Below are positions 58,708 to 64,000 of a stretch of 64,000 nt of DNA, piece after piece. A program made the position numbers and the translations under genes. Numbering within the stretch: position 1 is the first letter of the stretch; the number at the start of each line of letters is the position of its first letter. A model generated the notes under the pieces. The model saw nothing but the letters and a program-made list of their open reading frames with translations. It searched no databases and was not told where the DNA came from. Source of the DNA: Coenobita brevimanus (Eukaryota > Arthropoda > Malacostraca > Decapoda > Coenobitidae); assembly GCA_032717465.1 (NCBI GenBank), contig CM064713.1, positions 8,913,266-8,977,265 of the forward strand. The letters run 5' to 3'.

Positions 58708-61195
58708 TTTAATAAGACAATGTTATTTTGTCCCCATTCAGTGATCTTTGATAAATCTTGATTTGTGGAGATTGCTGTACTAAGTTGTAGGTTAGATATA
58801 TTAAACTTTGTGAATTGGTGTTTAAATGTGAATGAACTGTGGAGTTTTGAGCCATCTGCATATGAATGGATGGGATTATAGTTGGCAGATAAGAGATCAT
58901 TTATATGAATTAAGAATCGGGATGAAGAACTGATCGTTGTGGCACACCGGCATTAATCGAGTGGAGATTGGAATATGCATCACCTACACGTATCTTTCTG
59001 TAGCTGAGATATAAGGAAACCAGTGAAACAGAAGATGATAGGCCATAGCAAGGGAGTTTGAATAACAGAGAACGGTGCCACAATCTTTCAAAAGCTTTAT
59101 AATTATCGAGGGCTACTGCATGGGTTTCTCCATATAGATCAGTTGACTGATGGATGGTATGAATCAAGAGATGGATCTTTTGGGGGAAAAGACTCACTAA
59201 ATAAGTTGCTTGATTCAAGATGTTTAAGAATGTGCATATTAATTTCAATCTCATATATCTTATGTGGTAGCTATTGTTCTGTACTCAGAGGGCTCACAGG
59301 AACTTCCTTTCTTCGGAACTGGGTGCATATTGGCTTGTTTCCAGTAATTAATGAATGAAGAAGTAAGTACTCATAGTCTGAATGCTTTAGGTAGAACAGG
59401 AGAAAGTTCTGGGGCACACTTTTCTAAACAATTGGAGGAACTCCATTTGAACCTGGAGTTTTGTTGGTTACTAGATTGCCTAAGTTGGATTTTACGTATC
59501 TAGTCTGTATCTTCAGTGGAGCAATTTTGGGAGAATCAAGCTCCAGTACAGGGACGTTTTAACTGACTTCCTCCAAGGTAGAATTTCTGGCAAAGGTACT
59601 GGCAAGGATGTTTGCTTTTCCAAGTGGGTCATGTATAGTATTACCATCTGTAGATTTTAGTGGGGGAATAGGCGATGACTTGTTAAAGTTATTATTCAAA
59701 GAAATGAGAGCTGAACAGAACATTCTGTTGTCATAAGGATTATAATAGTTTGGATGCTTGTTTGTGAAGGTTTGATTTACCAAGATTTATCACTGCTTTT
59801 CCAAGGTTTCTAGCAATGTTAAACTAAATGAGCGTTTCAGATGTTTTTTGTTTTAAGTGAAAGTTATATGGTAAGGAATTTGGGATTTTTGTTCTTGCAC
59901 AACTGCTGTTAAACCATTTAGGGGAATCCAATCTTTTAGTAAACCGCTGACTGGGTATGAACAATTCCATACCAGCGTGTATTAAGTCATTAATATGGGA
60001 GTGGGTAGAACTGATGATATGGAGAAGAAAAACTGCCATGGAATGTCAGAAAGATAATATCTAAATTCATCCCAGTCCGCCCTATCAAACTGCCATCTGT
60101 TCACCCTGACAGGTTTTGAACAGGGAGGTTTCAGACAACTGACCAATGAGGTTTTGATGAGATTGTGGGCGGAGGATCCAAATGGTGACAGAACGTAAGT
60201 TCTGTATAGATCTGGATTACTTGTCAGGAATAGATCCAAGAGATTGGCATTATGGTCAGGATTATCTGGTATTTTGGTTGGTTGCTTTACCAACTGTGAG
60301 AGATTAAACGATTCTGCAAATAGCTCGCATTCTAGACCACTATCGACAGTCCTGGCAGAATGCAATAACCATTCTACATTATGGACGTTAAAAATCGCCC
60401 AAAATAGTAATTTCAGTGGTAAGAGTGAGGTTAAAGTTGGTCAACTGTGTGGTTATGGAATCAAATATGCTGGGTTCTGAAGAAGCAATGGGAGTGCGAT
60501 AAACTATCCAGATATATTTGGTAATATTTTGGTATTTTAGTTTATATAATGAATAATCAAAGTTAGCTGAAGTAAAGTTCAAAAGTGTCAACCGCAATGT
60601 CATATGATATAATAACAGGTGTCACCAATGTTATGGAAGTTTGTGAGGAGATGGTAACCAGGAAAACAAAATGGAGATATGTCAGTATAGAGAGAGATGT
60701 AGGTTTCTGTGAGAGACAGGGCTTGACAGATATGGACTGGAGGAAAAAGTGAACAGAATTCAGACTGGTATAAAGACCACGGATATTAGTGAAATATAAG
60801 ACAAACCTGCACTTCACTGATGAGCCTGAACAGTGTAACAACCGCTGTCAGCACAGTCGCTTGATTGCAATCAGGAGGGCCCTGTGCCACCAGCACTACC
60901 CTGCTGGTTGTGGCGATCCGAGGTACCGCCCAATTTGCCAATAATAATGCAGCGACCATTGATAAAGGGGGTTGGAATTATGTAATCTTTAATGTGCATG
61001 AAGTGTGGTGTAGACAGTTGCAGGCAGAGGTATTATGAGAGTATGTTGGCCTACTCTCTGGGTTTATGAAAACACTGAAAATATTCAGCAAAGGAAGATG
61101 GTCAGGAACAGGTCCTGAGGGCAGGTGAAGTGGGAGCTCAAGCTCTCCCTGTCACCAGCTTGCCATCCACCTCAGGAGTACCGCCCTGCGGTCTA
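58708..61195 (-). pseudogene. LINE B, minus strand, 5' complete and 3' deleted
   Basis: The 5' leader ends at about 61,195 and matches 49,195 onward. Endonuclease pieces on the minus strand include TNIRGLYTSLNSVHFFLQS (about 60,790), GDFxx at about 60,390, and LLDLFLTSNPDLYRTYV and SSAHNLIKTSL (about 60,170-60,240; Asp of SDH replaced by Ala). RT remnants lie at 58,910-59,254 (GVPQRSVL, RLWHRSLLFKLPCYG). It breaks off at about 58,708, near the same TTAA-containing position where pB3 sits in the neighbouring copy. The last 740 bp or so of the LINE are missing. Confidence 0.85.
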
Positions 61196-61436
61196 CTCCC
61201 TTACATCTTTTGCAAAAACAGCTTCCCAGAATTGCATATAGTGTACTGGCTCCATAGTTTCTTCAGCCCAGTGCAATTGCTGATTTTTCACAGTGTCTTA
61301 TCTGCCACGGTGTGGAGAATATCTCTCAGATATGAAATGGAGAGTAGACTTGCAGCCTTTTGAGCACAGTGGAGTCCAAACCTTTCACCTGGTAAGTCCT
61401 CTCCTCATACTAACCTTACAACTTCTCTCTCGTCGC

Positions 61437-61478
61437 TGCAGTGTTTAAATCTAAAGATTTAAAGATTTAAACACTGCA
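61437..61478. repeat. Perfect 16-bp inverted repeat
   Basis: Arms TGCAGTGTTTAAATCT (61,437-61,452) and AGATTTAAACACTGCA (61,463-61,478) around a 10-base loop. Confidence 0.95.
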
Positions 61479-61482
61479 TGTA

Positions 61483-61551
61483 GAGAAAAAAAAAAAAAAA
61501 AAAAAGCACTGATCCAGGTATAACTACCTGAATCAGTTTTTTTTTTTTTTT
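61483..61551. repeat. Poly(A)-hairpin-poly(T) inverted repeat
   Basis: A run of A to 61,505, then ACTGATCCAGGTA / TACCTGAATCAGT arms (about 61,508-61,537, one mismatch pair) around TAAC, then a run of T to 61,551. As a whole it can fold into a stem of over 25 bp. Confidence 0.9.
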
Positions 61552-61675
61552 ATCTTCTTACAACCTTACTCCATTGCACTGGCCATGCAGTACCCATATA
61601 GAACAGAGCTCTAACCTCTTTTCTGACAAACGTCATAATGTACCAGTACTCTCAGGTGCCGTATTCAACATAGCC

Positions 61676-61678
<3 letters not shown>

Positions 61679-61718
<40 letters not shown>
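61679..61718. repeat. TA microsatellite
   Basis: About twenty TA units, followed by C-rich stretches separated by GTATATATG-like words up to 61,795. Confidence 0.97.
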
Positions 61719-61719
<1 letters not shown>

Positions 61720-61722
<3 letters not shown>

Positions 61723-61953
61723 CCCCTCCACAATATGTCTACCCCCGATGTATATATGTCCCCCCCCAATGCATACATGCCCCCACTAAACTTGCTAGGT
61801 CAGCACGCTTTCCCACGCCTGAAGAAGGCGTTATTGCATCAGTTGATAGCAGGCAGCCGAAACGGGCAGACTATTTTACTGTGAGCTTGTAATAAACTCC
61901 TTATCTAACTGTTTGTACACGGAGTTTCTATCACCAAAGTATTGCAAGTTACA
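61720..61953 (+). repeat. Probable 5' LTR end of a second LTR element
   Basis: An AATAAA polyadenylation signal lies at 61,891-61,896, and the segment ends ...GCAAGTTACA just before a primer-site-like TGG. The upstream boundary is not defined because the partner LTR is outside the window. Confidence 0.5.
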
Positions 61954-61955
61954 TT

Positions 61956-61973
61956 TGGTAGCAGCAGTGTTTC
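61956..61973 (+). promoter_or_regulatory. Primer binding site-like sequence
   Basis: TGGTAGCAGCAGTGTTTC begins two bases after the CA that would end the LTR. It starts with the TGG expected opposite the CCA of a tRNA. The donor tRNA is not assigned. Confidence 0.55.
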
Positions 61974-63188
61974 GAACCATCAGATTCTGACCGCCTCTGC
62001 TGATTTAGTGACATCCCAAGATACATGACGTCTCGCATCTGCCAGCCTCGCCCCTCCTCAGTGCCTCTAGTGGTGTAATACCTGGCTGTGCTTTCCGAGT
62101 GTACAATTTTTCTCACCAGTGCTCACCTCTCCAACAACCGCACCCATACGCCTTGTTCCTGACCGCACGTGTCACCGTCGCCGACCTACGCACCTGTTGC
62201 ACCTGTTCCCAGCACCTGTTCCGAACTCATCATAACTCCTGCCCCCATGGTGCCCCTTATCAGTCTGCCCACTGCCTGCCCACCACCATTCTCTGCATTT
62301 GCAACTCAACAGCTCTACACCTGCCTTGCACCAACACCTGCCCTCACCACCCACCACCGGCCTCCGCCGTCACCCGCATCTGGTCTGCATTACGGAGCCT
62401 CCTAAGACCGCCACTCCCTGCCGGTGATTCATCGCGGCGTCTCTTCTCCTCTCCGCCCAGCTGTCTCTCCACCACCGCCCTGCCCCGCCCCGCCCCAGAA
62501 CAGCTACGCCCAGCCACTCCTGCACGTCATACATCTCAACACTCCCATCTCTACTGTGTAACTATAGTATATCTTTCCTTTCTATAGAGATTATCCTCGA
62601 TTTTCTTTACAGATTGGTTATTGTAAATATTCCATCTCATTTCCATTACCCCGTTTTCTCTTCATCTACGTTATTTATACTCCATCTCATCCTTCGCATT
62701 TTATTTAAACCATCCATGCCCGCACCTTCATTCATTTTCACGCCTACTCGAGTATTCCATTCTCTCATTGTTATTTATACATTTCCACCTACATATCCAT
62801 CTTCATCCTTTCATTTTCCATTGCCGCATTAAATGTCATACTTTCCAAGTCAACCGCTTAACACCCGCCCTCTCGACCCGGAAATATCACCTGATCATAC
62901 CCCATCTGCCGACTCTAACACAATCACTCATTTACAAAGTGGCAAAGAGTACCACCGCCCTGTACCTGAGACTCCCGTTTCACTTCCCACAGAATCACTA
63001 CCCATCCTACACTCGTAAATCCAGATACCTCCTCCTCTACTCCTGCCTCTACACTCCCTTCTTCCTCTACTCCTTCCCCTGTCGTTCCCTCTCCTGCCTC
63101 CCTTCATACCCCGTCTTGCTCGCCCTTAACTGCCACTACCTTCTCTCTCTCCCACACCTCTCCTGCCGCCACTTTTGCCCTTCCAGCC
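61974..63188 (+). other. Leader of second LTR element
   Basis: C-rich leader. Frames at 62,099-62,587 (Cys/His/Pro-rich) and 62,833-63,018 (starting MSYFPSQPLNTRPLD) are open. The latter is followed, one frame over, by a Ser/Thr/Pro-rich stretch that runs into gag, so it could be an N-terminal extension broken by one frameshift, or an upstream frame. Confidence 0.4.
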
Positions 63189-64000
63189 ATGGCCAACCCT
63201 CCACAGTCTATCTATCTCGACGATGCCAATCGTCCCAAATTTACCGGCCAGGACCCAACTTGGTCTGTCTATGATTTCCTCAGAGAAGTCGAAACAGAAA
63301 TACACAATAGACAAATAACCGATGAATCGCTCAAAGTAGCCTACCTCCTCGGTCGCTTGCACCACGGTAAATCGGACATCGGATCCGCAATCCGTGCAGA
63401 ACATTTCGATAGCATTCGTACCTTTGCTGATTTTCGTACGGAACTCATCAGCCTTTGTTGCCAGCATTCAAATACCGCGTCTCTCATGGGATTCATTAAT
63501 CTCCTAAACCAACTAGATGAGGACTTGCGTGTCCCAGCGCAATATGCCAAGCTCCGCGAAGCTGCCACCGCCATGAAAGCAACTAGTAGCGAGATGTTCC
63601 AATTACTGGTAGGCACGAAATGGTTAGAAGACAAGAATGGCGTTCCAATGCTTTCACTCACCAACTTTGCTGACTTAATTGGTTACCTGAGATTCCTTCA
63701 CTGGCTTACTCCTAAACAGCGAGAGCTAGCCTTGGAAATCAGTTTCAATCCAGGAGATAAAATTATTCAGGTCACTAAAGCCATTCATGAAAGAACAGGT
63801 TCGAACTACACGCGTCAGGGCACCACCCAACCCTTGGCCTCCTCAGTCTGTCACACCTCCACTACCCCAGACCAATCTCGCTCCCGTCCCACCACACGCG
63901 GCAGACCTGCCACACATCCTTCTCCTACCGCAGGTCGTGATCCATCTAGCGCCCGACGGAACAGACAATCTTCGATTCTTTGCTGGTACTGTGGTCATCC
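63189..64000 (+). CDS. gag: gag polyprotein of LTR element, partial (cut by window end)
   Basis: Starts at an ATG in a strong eukaryotic context (CCAGCCATGG). It is open for 270 codons to the window edge with no stop. The N-terminus reads MANPPQSIYLDDANRPKFTG, then a helical capsid-like region (VYDFLREVETEI, DFRTELISLCCQ, LLNQLDEDLRVPAQYAKLRE, YLRFLHWLTPKQRELAL), a Thr/Ser/Arg/Pro-rich linker, and at the edge LCWYCGHP, the first half of a CCHC zinc knuckle. Order and length fit a Ty3/Gypsy-type gag. The continuation into pol lies outside. Possibly from an intact element. Confidence 0.75.
   Translation, partial: MANPPQSIYLDDANRPKFTGQDPTWSVYDFLREVETEIHNRQITDESLKVAYLLGRLHHGKSDIGSAIRAEHFDSIRTFADFRTELISLCCQHSNTASLMGFINLLNQLDEDLRVPAQYAKLREAATAMKATSSEMFQLLVGTKWLEDKNGVPMLSLTNFADLIGYLRFLHWLTPKQRELALEISFNPGDKIIQVTKAIHERTGSNYTRQGTTQPLASSVCHTSTTPDQSRSRPTTRGRPATHPSPTAGRDPSSARRNRQSSILCWYCGH

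Noticed and set aside
61815..61875. CTGAAGA followed by GCCGAAAC, resembling a hammerhead ribozyme core
   Set aside because: A short stem II is possible, but I cannot pair stems I and III or place a cleavage triplet that fits.

Overview
The window is repeat-dominated animal DNA. I found no host gene that I can defend, no rRNA or tRNA gene and no bacterial-type operon. The mix of transposon families (Ty3/Gypsy with an envelope-like gene, piggyBac, mariner, a Penelope-like element, RTE-like and Jockey/CR1-like LINEs, a tRNA-like SINE) together with very long dinucleotide and compound microsatellites points to an arthropod, most likely a decapod crustacean. That assignment is inference from repeat content only. 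One run of 100 Ns (1368-1467) marks a scaffold join.

Layout. 1-1367: GC-rich 72-bp minisatellite merging into a Pro/Ser-rich open frame. 1468-4702: 5' scrap of LINE family B, then a decayed LINE A (endonuclease + RT). 4712-5490: long ATAGATG/TATATG satellite. 5.5-7.1 kb: AT-rich DNA. 7.1-8.2 kb: broken Penelope-like RT. 8.3-11.0 kb: decayed piggyBac (pB1). 11.4-12.7 kb: internally deleted piggyBac relative (pB4) with TTAA ends. 12.9-14.2 kb: mariner with both terminal inverted repeats. 15.4-17.7 kb: LINE B on the minus strand. 17.7-18.6 kb: RTE-like relic. 20.2-20.8 kb: composite SINE. 20,957-29,988: a Ty3/Gypsy element with near-identical LTRs, tRNA-Leu primer site and an env-like gene; its 3' LTR is interrupted by an RTE-like fragment. 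30-32.3 kb: nothing recognised. 32.3-34.0 kb: Jockey/I-type LINE fragment. 34.66-34.98 kb: compound CT array. 35.5-39.0 kb: piggyBac pB2 (minus) with a nested LINE A tail. 39-41.2 kb: minisatellites and a possible hAT-like MITE. 41.8-43.2 kb: RTE-like copy with an open 374-codon frame. 45.0-45.7 kb: pyrimidine-rich minisatellite. 46.7-48.2 kb: RTE relic split by a second SINE. 48.5-61.2 kb: cluster of four LINE B copies in both orientations, one split by the best-preserved piggyBac (pB3, 53,818-57,925). 61.8-64.0 kb: start of a second LTR element with primer site and gag, cut by the window end.

The elements work only as genomic parasites. The sequence records an order of events: LINE B copies preceded pB3; the Gypsy element preceded the RTE insertion in its 3' LTR; pB2 preceded its LINE A insertion. 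The most noteworthy items are the env-bearing Gypsy element, whose LTRs are almost identical although its coding region is broken, and pB3, whose 831-codon transposase frame is interrupted by a single TAG.
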